64,000 bases of DNA from Anarhynchus alexandrinus (lineage: Eukaryota > Chordata > Aves > Charadriiformes > Charadriidae). Under the pieces are notes generated by a model. The model made no database searches. It saw only the letters and a list, made by a program, of their open reading frames with translations, and was not told the origin of the DNA. The position numbers were made by a program, and so were the translations under genes. The stretch is taken from the NCBI GenBank assembly GCA_008711295.1, contig VUYV01000180.1:454057-518056 (forward strand), written 5' to 3'. Below, in pieces: positions 11,413-24,905 of this stretch (position 1 is its first letter; each line of letters starts with the position of its first letter).

Positions 11413-11418
11413 TTTATT
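11413..11418 (-). terminator. NAXD: Possible distal NAXD poly(A) signal
   Basis: TTTATT on the + strand is AATAAA on the NAXD strand. Closer candidates lie at 11685-11690, 12605-12610 and 13333-13338, so the 3'UTR may have several lengths. Which is used cannot be read from sequence alone. Confidence 0.4.
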
Positions 11419-13577
11419 TCCTACCAAAAGAAACTGCTACATTTCCAGAATGTTTAAAAATTGTAACAATTTGTATACATTAGTGAATAACAGATTTACA
11501 ATGTCTGTGTAGCTTTAAAACCAACAGGGCAGGTTGAAACCTGTACTGAGCTCTGGTAATTGATTGACTTCACCTACAAATGCCATTTAGATTATAATAC
11601 CACTGATGTTCTAAATACAAAAAAAAAATGCTCATTTTAAAGGAAATCCAGTAGCTGTTCTAAAATCAGTTTTAACTTTCTGATTTTATTTAAAAGGAGG
11701 TGGGCATCTCAAAGAGTTTTAGGGGGAAAAATAGTAGTAGCTTAGTTCCCCCCAAATTGTAGACAGTTTACAAAACTGCTTAAATTGAACACCAAAAACC
11801 CATCTCTTTTGAGTAGATGTTGCTCTAATCTAAGAAGTCTGTGAACCCTCATAGACCAACATGAGCAAACATTTTAAAAAAAAAAACTATTTTAAAGATA
11901 GGTAACTGGTTTAAAAAGAAAAACACAAATGCATCAGGGTGAGGTAGTAGTCACAGTGCATCCAGAAATATCGACTATAAGGGCAGAAGGGAAATAGTCA
12001 GAGCAGCCTTTCTGATTCCAGGTGCTTTCTATGGGCAGCTATTGCAAGGTACGAAAATGCAATCTGACCAGTATGCATGACACAGTCTTCCAATCTAGAG
12101 CTAGGTCACAGGAAAAGAGTGGCTGTAATGAATATATAACATCTGTTGCAATAACTAGACACGTTATATGCTTGTTCCTGCGCTTTAATGAGTATATGCG
12201 CTTGGAGCTAGATTGTGGGTTTAAGGGCAGTACCCGCTTCCAGAGCTTACAGGAAGTTTTGTAAATGTACTTTGCATGAACTTGCCTCTCTCTCCATAAT
12301 TGGTTCAACCCCTACAAGCTTTGACTGAATTTCCAAAAATTTAAGAAATGATACCGTGCAAAATCCCACGCAACTTCCCCTTTATACTCAACACTCATCT
12401 GCTCTGCCAATGAGCCGGACAGGTGCGGCCCTAACAGCAGAAGTCCTGTCTGTCTTGAAAAGGATAGAGCAAAAAGCCCCTACGCTCAGGTGCAGCACTC
12501 GCAGCTCCAACACCGACCACCATTGTTCTATTCCTGTCTTTGACGTGTGGCGTACCGCTGCCTGCACAGCACTGAGAGCAGACAGACAGGTGCTGCTTTG
12601 TTTTTTTATTTGTTTGCCTTCAATTCACATCCCTGCCGGTTAATAGAGAGCCACCTATGTATCTGTACGCTGATCTGCTCACAGCTCTAACCCAGCAGGC
12701 AATTTGAGTTTTAAAAGCACATCACTCTTCCATGATCACTGAGAGTCCGACCAGTTCAGTCAGGTACCACTAAGTTTCTTACCCTGCCTTGTACCTCTCC
12801 AAATGATAATTTCACAAAGTTCATCCTACCGAGTTCTAGATGAGTCAAGGCCAGCTAAAGGAATAGAAAATAAGTATTTTTTTTTTTAAGGGTAAAAGCA
12901 TAATTACTGTTTAATGCTAAGATACCTACAGTATATCCTTATTCTGCAATAGGGGAGCCTTTTCCAAAAAAACCAAGGTGTTGCAGGAAGGGGTGTACTG
13001 TCAAAATGATCGCTGCCTCTGGGACTGGGAATGGGAAAAGGCAACTAATTACATTCAAAATCTACAGCAACTCTCATGCATTCCCTTTCCAAAGAGGCTT
13101 ACTTTTTGCTTCTCAATATACTAGCGTGGCAAAAAATGAAATGCAATAGCTAATTCTAGACAGAGGGTCTAAGAATGAAAACATGACAACCTTGGTGCAA
13201 TCCAAGGAATTCAGTTGAGCTGGTGGAAGAATTTTATCTAAGTATCAAGTGCATTTTTTGTTTTTTGCTGTTCACACTTTAGTTATTGCTCAATAACTAT
13301 CAAAAAGAACAGAGGAATATTTTCAGTTTAGTTTTATTATATTATAACAGATCTGCAACTACAGCTTATTTCAGCCAAAACATTTTCATATTCCAAACTC
13401 TTAAAAAATATCTACATTAATCATATTTTTCTATTCTTAAAAATAAAAAAAATCTACCTAGCATACCAATGCTGCTACAGCACTTGAAAGGGTGCATTAC
13501 TTATGTAAATTCTACGGTAAATGTAATTACTCTTGCAGTCATTGTTCTTCCTTTTCTTCTTCTCTGCTGCTTTGGCT
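11419..13577 (-). other. NAXD: Presumed NAXD 3'UTR
   Basis: This AT-rich stretch of about 2.2 kb downstream of the NAXD stop has several AATAAA signals on the - strand and no recognisable coding sequence or mobile element. Read in the transcript sense, it carries a let-7 complementary site directly next to a miR-27/miR-128 complementary site near 11940-11958. Its assignment as 3'UTR depends on use of the distal poly(A) signals. Confidence 0.5.
11940..11958 (-). promoter_or_regulatory. Abutting let-7 and miR-27/miR-128 complementary sites
   Basis: On the + strand, 11940-11950 reads TGAGGTAGTAG, identical to nucleotides 1-11 of let-7. The next eight bases, TCACAGTG (11951-11958), equal nucleotides 2-9 of miR-27 and 1-8 of miR-128. 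The - strand transcript would therefore carry full seed matches for both, with no spacing between them. The match is seen directly. Regulatory function is inference and requires that the NAXD 3'UTR reach this far. Confidence 0.4.
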
Positions 13578-13728
13578 TCAGGTTTCAAAAAGTTTGTTAA
13601 AAGCTGTTCCAACTTCTGAAACCATGTCAGAGGCAGTCATTGAACGTCCGAATTTTTGAAAGGCTTGGTGGTTGGACTGCCGCGTAAGAGAGCACGCTCC
13701 AAATGCAGCCACTAGAAAGGGATTTTGA
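13578..13728 (-). CDS. NAXD: NAXD last coding exon (C terminus)
   Basis: After the acceptor TCCTTTTAG the exon supplies the third base of a Gly codon and then 49 residues, starting [17 protein letters not shown] and ending FNKLFET, then TGA. Human NAXD ends [21 protein letters not shown]... and finishes with FSKLFET, so this is near-identical. The segment completes the ribokinase-like fold. The preceding exon ends AAT GG, and GG plus T gives the conserved Gly of KTNG. Confidence 0.97.
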
Positions 13729-16334
13729 CTAAAAGGAAAAAAACAAACAAACAAAACCAAACAACATTATAAACAAAACCTGAACAGTCTTGTGTAATTC
13801 ATAAGGTGGCGGAGGTAATCTTTGTACCCACAGATGTTTGTCCACATTGTTGGGAAGGCCTCTTAAGCAAACACCTGTGTTTCTCAGACTCTCGCAGAGC
13901 ACCTCTGGCTGAATTTTTTTTTAAACGAGTACTTCCCTTCCCATGGCACAGCATGTGGCTGAGTGAGAAACACCACTGGGGTGAAGCGTGCAAAAGGAAA
14001 ACATGCTTAAAAAGTGGGTAAGAAGGTGTTTCATGTCTAGTTTTACTGATGTGAGACTTCATCCTTTCCTTCAGAGGAAGACCACAGTCTCACCTGGCAG
14101 CCTTTTTACTCCCCTTCCTCCCCACTCGCTGGGTAACTCAATTTAGTTTTGTATGGCAGGGGGTGAGGGAAGGACGTGGGGATGCGGACAAGAGACAATT
14201 TTTAACAGGGCCATAGTCACTGCTCTGGGGCCTTCATTAGATCAGCTTAACAGGGGTACAGTGGGAGCTGTAGACCACAACAGAAATTAAGGCACACATC
14301 TCTTCATGCCTCCTACATGTTTATGGACTGCCTAAAAGAGTGTATCCAGCCCCAGTCCTCAAGCGCTGAACATCCCCTGGAGAAGGCAGCACAGACCTGC
14401 CACCTCCAGAGCACCTTCTCACAGCCTGGGCCACGGGAGCCGCTCCTGCCGCCTTTACAGCACCAGAGCAGAGGAAAACAACTGCAGAATAATTTAGCAG
14501 CCAGCCCTGGGCTCCAGTTGCTGGCTGGTTAAAAACCTGACAAAGCTCAGCCATGGCTGGGACATAGCTGCCCGTAAGCCTCTAAGGACCTGCTGACTTC
14601 TGTGCCAAGTAAGAGTTTTGTGAAGGATCATGATATAAAGCACAGCCAAAGCAGAAAGTGAGTTTATGATTAGGTGGTACCAGGGCAGTTTGAAGTATCT
14701 TTTCTTTCATGCACTCATCAAGGTGCAGGGGTGAGTATTTAAGCCACCTTGAGAGTCAATCTTGGATGCCCAAATACTACTCTGAAACAAGAGCTGTGCA
14801 GCACAGGCTCAAGACAGCTAAAGCACCTATTTTCTAAGGTACCAGTTTGATACACACCTCACTCCAAAGACATCACCTTAGCATCCTGTCTACTTAACAG
14901 GAGAATCCTACCTACTGTACCATTAGCACCGTGAAAGCCAGTGCAATCTTAATGTTTCAAAATCTTGCTCTGCACAGACCTGTTTTGAAACAAGAGAGCC
15001 TGGCACAAGCATGGAAGGACTGGCTGGACTGCCTGCAGTGCAGCCTACAAGCTGATGCCCTCATTCACTGAACCCAAAGAGCTCCTCCTTTCCTGAAGTA
15101 CAGGAGATAAACAGGACTGGTACAGCAGGTGTTTGAGAAGGGTCACTTTGACACCACCACAGGAGACACCATCTATTGCTGATGCCAATTATACTCTCCC
15201 ACTTTTCCTTCATCTATAAAATAAAGGAGTTTCTGAGTGAGCTGTTTGGAAAAGCCACAGGAGCCCAAGTCAGGAGAGCCTGGAGAACACATGCTGCATT
15301 TGCGAATCTCTCTAACAATTTAATACTGATGTGTTGCACACCATGCAAAAATGAAGTCACTCTTTAATGAAGTAAACCAAATTTCCTCCTTTAGCAGCAG
15401 CTGCAACTTCAGATACACAAACAACCTTGGTTTCATTTTTCATTCTGGCTATGTTAAGATTTCAGAATTTTAAAGCCTTGTTCAACTGGTCCCTCATTCC
15501 TCCTGGGGGACCTAGTGCAGTGCTCTCACAGTAACGCAAGCACAGATTAGTTAACTCCCATGGACATCTAACTGTGTGCATCTGCATGTAGCAGCCAAAA
15601 GACCACAAAATATCTCCCCTCCTAAAGCTTCGATAGCTCTTTACTTATTGGGAAGAGGGACTGTTATTCCCTAACTGCTTGCGTCAGGGTTCCTTTCAAC
15701 TTTATTTAAAGCAGCTACTTTCACAGAAAGACTACATGACCATATAGACAAACTAGTCGGACAGCAATGGACATAATTTAACAAAAAATCACCAGTCAGC
15801 TGCAGCTGCATGGCTGCTTTATGTGCGACCAAACTGGACTGACATTTGGCCTTAAAATGGTTTTGAAATTGTATTTTATTTGCAAGTTTCAACTTACCTG
15901 CCCCACTGAATTACTTAGGTACAATGCAAGAGGATTCCCCAAATTACAAAACCACAGCTAAATAACACGTTTTTTGAATTACAGAGATGTTACTGCCAGT
16001 GAGTACCACTTATTTGTTCTTCATACTTTCTGCCTACATTCAGTTGCTTTGAAAACACATACCTTACACATAAATGTCCTTGGGAAACGATCCAGGTTCA
16101 CACTCTTCTGCCTCAAACTTGGGAGATGTTATATTACTGGAGAGTTTGTTGTATTAAAATTGTAACTATTATGTAGACTGCTCTAGAACACCCTTACATT
16201 TTTTAAAAGTATATGGATACCTTAGTCCCAACGACTCCAATTTCATTTGGAAATTTCTATAGCAGGTCTACGACAGTTGCCATAGGAGAACATAGACTCA
16301 CAAGAATTAGGAAGCTATTAATTAATGTTCATAC
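13729..16334 (-). other. NAXD: NAXD last intron
   Basis: The intron is about 2.6 kb, from donor GTATGA to the acceptor before the last exon. It contains no recognised repeat family or RNA gene. The short open frames on both strands look random. Confidence 0.75.
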
Positions 16335-16455
16335 CCATTTGTTTTTTCTGCTCCAGCAAGAAATGCCCAGTGCGCTAAGACTCCAAGAGAACCAGAAAGA
16401 AGGTCCCCCTGTCCACCACATCTCCGGCTGCTTCCTTCGTGACTGCATACAAGTA
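16335..16455 (-). CDS. NAXD: NAXD exon with the catalytic GxGD motif
   Basis: The exon encodes [18 protein letters not shown] and then [17 protein letters not shown], ending KTN plus two bases of Gly. Human has [34 protein letters not shown]. The Gly-Gly-Gln-Gly-Asp-Leu-Leu-Ser-Gly stretch is the anion-hole and catalytic-base motif of the YjeF C-terminal (ADP/ATP-dependent dehydratase) family. Its Asp is about residue 282 in my model. It begins with TA completing a Val codon whose G ends the previous exon. Confidence 0.97.
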
Positions 16456-17338
16456 CTATGAACAGACAAAGCAAAAACAGAGTCATGTGCGTTTTTTCTT
16501 CTGTTTGCAATGATATCACTGTAGCTGTGACGGTTAACCTCTGAGACACACAGAGATTAGCAGATAAGAGATTAATCACAGGCAGAAGCATGTGCTGAAA
16601 TACACTATTCTTAAAAAAAAATAATAATGCATTAACATGTAAAAAATACTTTTCTAATTACTTTTCAATCCTTTACAAATAACATCACACAATGTACACA
16701 CTTCCTCCACTCAGCCTGTACAGAGGATTTGGTCACTAATGAGTTTAGTGATTCACGTGAACGGATGCTGTCACGATGAGCAATCACCCCAAATTCAGCT
16801 GGGTCCCTCCACAAAGCCATTGCACCAACTCAGCCCTCCAGAGTCTCTGACCTTCAGAGTTTACAAATGTAAACCAAGGTGTTTTACAGAGAGCAAATGC
16901 AAAATAGAACTAAAAACTCAAGTCTTCTGCCATGCCCATCAGAAAGATATTTTACTGAAAACAGACTTTCCTTAGGCTTTGTAAAAACCATAGGCAAAGA
17001 GATCTCTCTTTCTGCCAGTCAACAGCGTCCTCGGCATCTGTGTATGTTTCTGTCAGCAGGTCACTGCTCTGTCAGAATATCAGATGTTACATTTCTATTT
17101 TAAATATACAAAGGACCTTGGTCAAACTGATCTCTTTGTGGAGCTCTAACTATGAAGAACACGCAAACGGTTTCACTAAATTTAACTCCTTTCTTCTCTA
17201 CTCTCAACAAGCCCAAGCAGGAAGCCTGAAGGATACATAAGGCACACAAAAAGAAAACAGCATCAATTCTGTTGCCCTTCTCCAAAATCTCTTGTAGGTG
17301 TGTATCTATCCTTAGCTTTCCTTCTTGCACTGCTCTGG

Positions 17339-17360
17339 AAAAAAAAAAAAAAAAAAAAAA
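17339..17360 (+). repeat. Poly(A) run
   Basis: About 22 consecutive A are followed by CAAACAACCC. It may be the tail of an old retroposed element, but no body is recognisable next to it. Confidence 0.7.
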
Positions 17361-19254
17361 CAAACAACCCAGGAGAAATTTATTTTCCTCTCCTAGGAGA
17401 ATGGAAAAGCTGGCAGAATCATTGGTGGCCAAGTAATGATCCTTAGCATCTCCAGTCAGCTCCTGCAGAGCTACTCAGGTTCAGGAGTATGCACACAATT
17501 GTCTGTGTGCTCTTACCTCAATTTTCTCAAGTCACCTGGGCTGGGTTTCTCCAAGGTGTATGAACAGAGCAGCTCAGGTGTTTTAGAGGGAGTACTATTC
17601 ATATTTTTAAAAGGAATTTTTGTCTTACAAAATAATGGGAAAAATCTGCACAACATTGAAGGACTTGCAGGTAAACCTTCTTAAATAGCAAGAGATAAAA
17701 AAATACTTATAGCAAGTAAACCCTTTCCAGTTCATTAGCATAGTTCATTTCTGCTTTTTGTTACTCAGTGCAGCAAAGAATTGCACTTCACTTCCATTTC
17801 CCACTGATTCTTCCAGCAGTAATTGCTGGGCTCATGAGGCCAGGCAGTTGTGCATTTTTCCTGCCACTGAGAGGGCAAAGATTCATTAGTCACCACGAAC
17901 ACAGCAGACACCGCTGCAGCGTTGCCAGCAGTTAATTTTCCCAATCACTCTTCTCCCCTCCCCCCCTTCACCCCAAATTAAGATTCTGGATGTGTTTCTC
18001 AGTGAGCAGTAGTTAATGTCACATTTCACAAGTGTAATGCTCTTCTGAGTTAGCTATTTGAAGAAGGTATGCCCTTTTAGGTGGTGTGGTTTATTTAAAA
18101 AAAAAATAGAATACAGTGCTTTGGAGAAATTACCTCTAATTCTGCTACTTTGAAGATGGTATCTCACAGGATTTTCACTTTGAGGGCTTGAACTCCTGGC
18201 AGGAGGCAGGATGGAAATCCTCTGTTCAAAAGCTTTGGGGCCTTCTGACTGACAGCTGAGCACAAGCCCCTGCTTATTAGCTGTATGTCACCATCTGCCA
18301 CTATTCTGTAGCCCCACAACCTTCCAGTCAGTTTTCAGCTGTATAGGAAAGCTCTCCTCAAACTAGGCCAATTATAATACCCTGCTACAAAAAAAAAAGT
18401 GGTCTTTTGTTTGTGACTTTTTAAAAAGTCTCAAATATGTGCAGACTACCTCACAGGCAACAACAAAAGCAGACCTTTGTACTCTGCACAGAGATGCCGG
18501 AAAACAAATCCATGCAATACCTTCAAAGAAGCAGAACTACAGGAAATTCACTCAAATGAGAGGGGAAAGGTATAATGCTCGGGCAATTCTTGCGCAGAGG
18601 CTCAATTCCTCAAAGAACATCTCAAAATAAAAAGATGATGAACATTACAACAGGCAATGGGAAAAGGAATGAAAAACTCCTCTGAACTACAGTCACCATT
18701 AAGAGCTTTTAAAATAAAAGGAGGAATCCCACACTACCATCAAGACAAACTGGCACACTACCAAATCCGCAAAGGACAAAGTCTTCCCAATGCTTTTCCC
18801 AGCCTTCTCCTAGAACAACAAAAATAAAACTGCTGTCTTCCCACTCCCCCGATCCAACATCCCCCACTAAATATCTGTGACCTGCTGTGAAGACAGCTCA
18901 AGCAGTTCTTTAAGATGACGGGGGTGACATCCTTATATGCTGCACTGAGCAGTGACAACCAGTGGCAATGTTACAAGACCTCGATTAGACGGACATGGCT
19001 GAATAGTCAGCGATGATGCCGAGAAGGTGGGCAGTTCTATTCCCTGGAGAGATGCAGACCGGTGTATTTACATGAGGGTGAAGTATTTTTTGGTCCGTTG
19101 CTCAGTGAGGCTATACCACATTCAACTAGGGATGAAGGTGTACATCAGAAAGCCTAGAAAACGTGGTACTCGGAACAGCTGAGCAGACCAAGAGGACTGG
19201 ATGCTGGACAACAGGGAAACTGCAAACACTGAAATCACCACAACGTGTCAATGT

Positions 19255-19335
19255 TGAAAGGCAGCAATCGGGCCACATAAGGTCAATTAGTCTGACACCA
19301 GTCCCAATCAAAATAATGGAGAGGTTCATCTATAG
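19255..19335 (+). mobile_element. Possible degenerate non-LTR reverse-transcriptase remnant
   Basis: In one frame the peptide reads RSISLTPVPIKIMERF. This resembles the conserved RP(V/I)SLTSVPGK(I/V)ME block at the start of the reverse-transcriptase domain of CR1/L2-type LINEs. The flanking sequence is not recognisable and no longer open frame supports it, so this could be a chance match. Confidence 0.3.
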
Positions 19336-22300
19336 TTCAACTGACAGACCTTAAGAGAGAGAAACACACAGCCACTCGGCTGCTGGGCGGAGGTGTCTTG
19401 TTTTATTTTTAATAGGCCTGGGCAACCAAATCTGATGTTGTTATTTCACAGGGTGATGAATGAAAAAAACCTCACCTCAGTGTAATTAATAAACAGCCTT
19501 TTAATGAAAACTGATTTATCCTAAGTAACTTTCTGAAAAAAAAACAAACCAAAAAACAACCCAGCTCCCTAACACTTGCCCCTGGAGCATACATATACTA
19601 TGATAAGAAAAGGCTAGATGAAATACAAATGTTATCATTGAAGAAATCGCTGAACAAAGTATGGCAAGGAGACCTGCTGGAGTCAGAACAACCATAGCCC
19701 TATCAAACAGTTTCAACATAATCTCGGTGATTAAACAGCGCATAAATATTGCCAGAGTTGTACGCAGCAAATACAAGACATCCCTCACATACAGTCACCC
19801 AGACTTCTTGCTTACCTAAGTCCATTGAAACAGTTTGCACTGAAATATGAGTGCAACAGAAACAAAAAAAAAAAATAAGGCTGTCATACTGACAGGATAT
19901 TGCAAAGTAGAAATTCAAGAGTTTTAGGTTCCACACAATTCAAAATTCTGCCCCAGACTTCCTGGGTAACTATGGCCAAGTCATTTAGTAGCTTTATGCT
20001 TACTATATTTCAGGCCAAAAAATAAATTACGATCACTCCCTTTTCATCAGTCCTTGAAGGCAAGATAAACATTAGCATTTGGGGCGCATTCAGACCATGG
20101 TGTCATGCTTAACTATACCATTGCCAGCAAGTTTTAATCTGAAGAAACTCCCAGTCCTAACTGTGCTGGCAGATCAAAGCCCAGAAGAATGACCCATTTA
20201 CGGGTATTGTATGCTTAATTAAAAAACCAGCCTGTTATGCAACTGAAAATAGCTGCCCTCTCTTTGAAGGAAAAGAATTAGAATTTAATACTTTTGCTGA
20301 GATCAAGCACTATGAGTTAACTGGGAAGCACAAATTTTGATATGGCTGTACACAGGCAGCCCTACTTACAACGCTAGCTCCTAGACACGTTACAGTTAGA
20401 AAACCAAGGGCCCATGTAGCATAAAAAGTAATGTATGTCTATGTGGTCTTCATTTGCAACATTCATAGTAGTGAAAAAAACCCAACAAAACAGGGATTCA
20501 TTTTTGATGTTTTTGTTTAGAGCACAGAATGTGAAATATGGGATAGCTGAAGGTTAAACACGTAATACTGATGGTGATAAAGAAGGCTAAAGAGCATCAC
20601 ACTCACTGAGGCTGCAGACCAAAAGACAGCTTGGAGATTACAATTTAATTCTTGCACCTCATATGTCCTGAACAAGTTGTCTGCACTTGTTTTCCTCTTA
20701 CAAAGCAGGAGTGTTACGCTTATCCTAACGTGCTCAAGGATCCGCGCGTGAAAAGTACAACGGTTCTGACTTCTGATATGATTCAGCTGGATTAGATCAG
20801 CTAACATCAGCTACCCCACAGAACAACAAACACTTTTGTTTAATTAAAAGGTTTAAGATTTCCATTTGCTACGCAAAATAATGTAGCTGTCAAAGACCAT
20901 TTTGCTCCATCAAATGCAAGACTCAGGTTTAGACCGTCATCAGATTTAAGTAAAATCTTTTACCAATATACATTTCTGACCTGGCAGATATTCATACTAG
21001 TAAGAATTTCGTCTTTTTCCTTTTGCAAGTTAGTTCACAAAAGTACATAGCTGGAGATTGTGGACTCCCAGAAACATGTCCCAGAGTGCATACAGACAGG
21101 GAGACCAATATTGTTGATTTGGGCTGGAGAAATCACTCAACTGATGTGGAAAATGTAAGTTGGCTTTTATATAAAGGGTGCTTATACTTTTATATTCCCT
21201 AATCACACTTTTAAAACTTAGATAGGTCCTTGAGTGTGAGAGACTAAGCAGTTTAAGTTAAAAGAAAATAATCTAAATTTTATATTACGTTTCCTGGACA
21301 GGTGCAGGAGCTAGGGGACAGATGTCATGACAGATGAGCAGTGCCAGAGAGACAGCAGGCAGGGCTGCGCAGGCAATGGAGAGAGCACAGTGGCACGGTG
21401 GACAGGAACCACACCGCCCTGTTTTGCTCACTCTGCAGAGGCAGGACTAGAGATGAAGGTGCTGTCTCTCCAGGCAAAATTTGCTGGGCAGCTGGACACC
21501 ATAAGAGCTTTTAGTTGAGCGAGCCAGGGACTGACAAGCACTGAATAAGCTCCCTTTCCGGCTGTACAAGGAATGAATGGTGAAAATTACTGTACTGCTT
21601 GGGGATTTACGGCAAGGGCTGGCTTTTTACCCCATATTCAGTACTCTGCACTCCCTCTCACGTGTTTCTTTGCTTCTCTTGACCATAGCTGGAGCTGAGC
21701 AACTGGAGAGAAACAATGTTTGGCTACTGGCTCCAGGTAAAAGTAGTCACAGGCAGCAGCAGGCTGGTTACCCAGAAAGTCTGCCTTTTGGAAAGGAGGA
21801 GAGGACAAACACGGGTGCTGGGGAAAATACAGAAAAACTCAACATATAAAATCAAAAATCCAATTCCTCTACTTCAAGGACCTAACCAAATTTTAAACAT
21901 GTTAGGAACTAAGACTGGTATAACCACACTTTATTATTGACCAGTTCTCCAAAGAATAATAAAAAGAAAACCTTAGAGAGCTGTGCCATAGTGAATAAAA
22001 GCTGACTTACCTTTTACCCACAGGCTGAGTACTCATTCCTACCCTGGTCAGTGATGGCACTGATATCACCTACCAAGAGCATGGTGAAGCTCATCTTTGT
22101 AGAGCAGGGAATCAACAACTGTAGACCAAGCTATAACGTGAAATTGCAAAAGGAAAGAGAAAAAGAGTATATAAAACTTAATTTAAAATCTTGGTGATTA
22201 CGTTTACAGGGCAGTTGGCAGCTCATAACTGAAATGGAGACAAATTTGAGAAAAACCTCCTTTATAGTGGAGGACTGCTACTGATTTCAGAGAGGCCATG

Positions 22301-24854
22301 TACATGATTCAGTACTGATTTTATGGCCATATGGAATCACCGCATCATCTAATCTGATCTGTAAAAACAAACCTCAGAGGTGTCCAGACACTTTACAGTT
22401 TGGCAATCTATCAAAGCTCTAGGTATGTTATTGTCATAGCTGATTTCTTTGTCTGTTAATAAAATCTGCCTTACCTTTAATCTGAATTTAAGCTTCCGCT
22501 TCCAATTAGAATTTATTGTGCTTGTCTGCTTAGATTACAGAGCTATCTGCTAACAGTAATCCTTCACCAGCACCTGTACTTCCAGCTCACTATCAAATCA
22601 CCCGATAACCTTTTTTGTCTTCAACTAACAGAAGTCAGCTGTTTCCTACAGACTCATGAATAAAAGTATTGTGAAAATAACCACTACAACCACTCTAAGC
22701 TATAAAGTATTCACCACGCCAGTCTTCCCTGCTGCAGAATTCAGCATCTTCAAAAAGCCTTCCTTCCCCAACAGCCAAGCACAGAACACTACAATAACAT
22801 TAAGTTTGCAACTTCTGGTTTTCCTGGAGACCATTGAGACTTACTTTTTCTTTTTTTTTCTTTTTTTTCCCAGAAAGCATGCATGCAGTATATTCCCAAG
22901 GAGAAATTTTAAAAGTGATATATGGAAACTACAGCATCAGTGTGCTAAGCACATGAGGTCAAGCAGGAAATGCCCCAAAATAGGTATGGTTTAAGCACTA
23001 CAAACAGATGATGACATGAAAAATAAAAGGCAAGAGTAGTACACAGATCTTTTAATAATATTTGATTGTGCTCAGAGGACATTGGCCTGATCCAATGATC
23101 TGGATTTCCCTCACACTGGAATCATGATGTATGTTGTCTTAGCTGAAAAAAAAAAAGATATCAGATCAAAAGAACAGACAGATGAAAAAAGAAGTTAGGA
23201 GTGAAAAACCTGGGAGGGAATTCAAGGTCAGTGACACGACAACATGTTCTGTGTTGTGGCACAGAGCAGACAGTAGAATCTCCTTTCTCAATGCAATTTT
23301 GCATTTGAGAAGCTTTTAAAAAATTGGGTGACAGTAACTCCCAGTCTCAAAGAACTTTCTCGTTAAAAGGAAGCTGAAGTCCACAGTTTCTGCAAAATTC
23401 TCAGGAACCTTCCTGCAAGCAATACACACCCTAAAAACAGTGTTTGTAACAGACATTATAACCTGTATTAAACCTGACAACTGCTGTCTTACAGCTCAGC
23501 TGTAATGTCTGTAATCCAGGAGGGAGAAAGCATCAGTGATAGAACCAAGGTAAGAACAAGAAAGCAGCCTATAGTTGGACATCAAACAACTGCTATAAAG
23601 GCACAGAACTGTTTTTATTTCAACTCAAAAAGCCAATTACCTAAGAGAAAAAAATATCAGAACACAACAGAGACAAAGAACAAGGTGGGAAAAAAGATAA
23701 AAACAATGAAAAGCCCCAAAAGTACACAAGACATACACCAAACTTGCGTCACACTCGAACATTCAAAATTGAAATTGGAAAGAGTTTCAGTTGCTTCCTG
23801 GTTTCTTGAATCCTGCATGACAAGAGACAATGAAGATGGAGTGTCCCCTCTCCAGAAATGGTGGGTGTACACTTATCTCAAGAGTAACAGCTCAAAACAA
23901 GAACAGAGATATACCAGGTAATGTGCTCAATCTAAAGCGCTCATTCAGTTTTCCTGACATTCATTAAGAAAACAACAATCCTACATAAAAAGAACATTGT
24001 TGACATAAAAACAGAGAAAGAAGATACGCTACGGTGCTCTAAAGCTCTCTAGCTGGCATAAACTGGAGCCAGGATATTTTATCCTCCGGCAGAGTTCATC
24101 CTCCCTTAAGCCTGGCCTGACTGCCCAAGGTTACACATCAAGTCTGCTATGGGTGCAAATATATCAGCAGGCTTCGTGCAGCTCCACTTGGGTACTATAT
24201 GACCGACCAAAGTCCTTCATCACATAGGCATAACTATACTGCTTCCAGATCCCAGCTTGCTTCACAGTCTGCTATAGTATCTGTACTAATGGGGGTATGT
24301 GGAAGGTGGCTCTGCACAAACCAGTTGTCATATTACATCTGTTTTTCTGTTATAAAAGACTCCCATGGCTCCCAATAATGAAAAATTGACTGTATGTACA
24401 AACCAGTTCTGAAGAAGCATAAACATTTACCAGAGATTAGCATTTCAAGTAATTAGAGGCAGAGCTGCTGCTTGTTATGTATATGAAATAAGACTATGTA
24501 GTCAAAATGTGATGAAGGCACTCATGAATTAATTTTATACTGATCACAGTAAATGATCAGTTTAAAAAGCATCAGACAGGCAGCTAATTTTATTAAGTAT
24601 ACTTTAACCATATTAGTAATTGACTGTTTTAAAAAAGTTGTAATGGCAATCTAGAGTTAATTTTTTTGTTTGTTTGGGTTTTTTTGTCAGGGCTAATGTA
24701 CAAGTTATATTTACATGCTAATCTACAGCATGGTGTACAGTATCAAGGAACTGAGCAGCTCATGAACCTCAAAACGTATTCATTTTTCAGACACACCAAT
24801 ATATGGTGAAACAACAATATTATTCTGCAGAAATTTAGCAATGACATCTGCACT

Positions 24855-24905
24855 TATATAGACCATCACAGCTAAGGATTCTAAAGCAGTTCACAAAGAA
24901 TCAAA
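24855..24905 (+). mobile_element. Possible ancient L3/MIR-like fragment
   Basis: The pattern (C)ACTTATATAGACC, then AAGGATTCTAAAGCAG, then TTCACAAAGAA is reminiscent of the 3' region of ancient amniote L3/MIR elements, which carry a 'tatatag...ctcaaagcactttacaaa' signature. The call is from visual similarity only. Confidence 0.25.

Noticed and set aside
23505..23921. 138-codon frame in a NAXD intron
   Set aside because: Its Lys/Thr/Gln/Ser-rich composition is typical of AT-rich noncoding sequence. It has no domain, no splice support and no homology I recognise.
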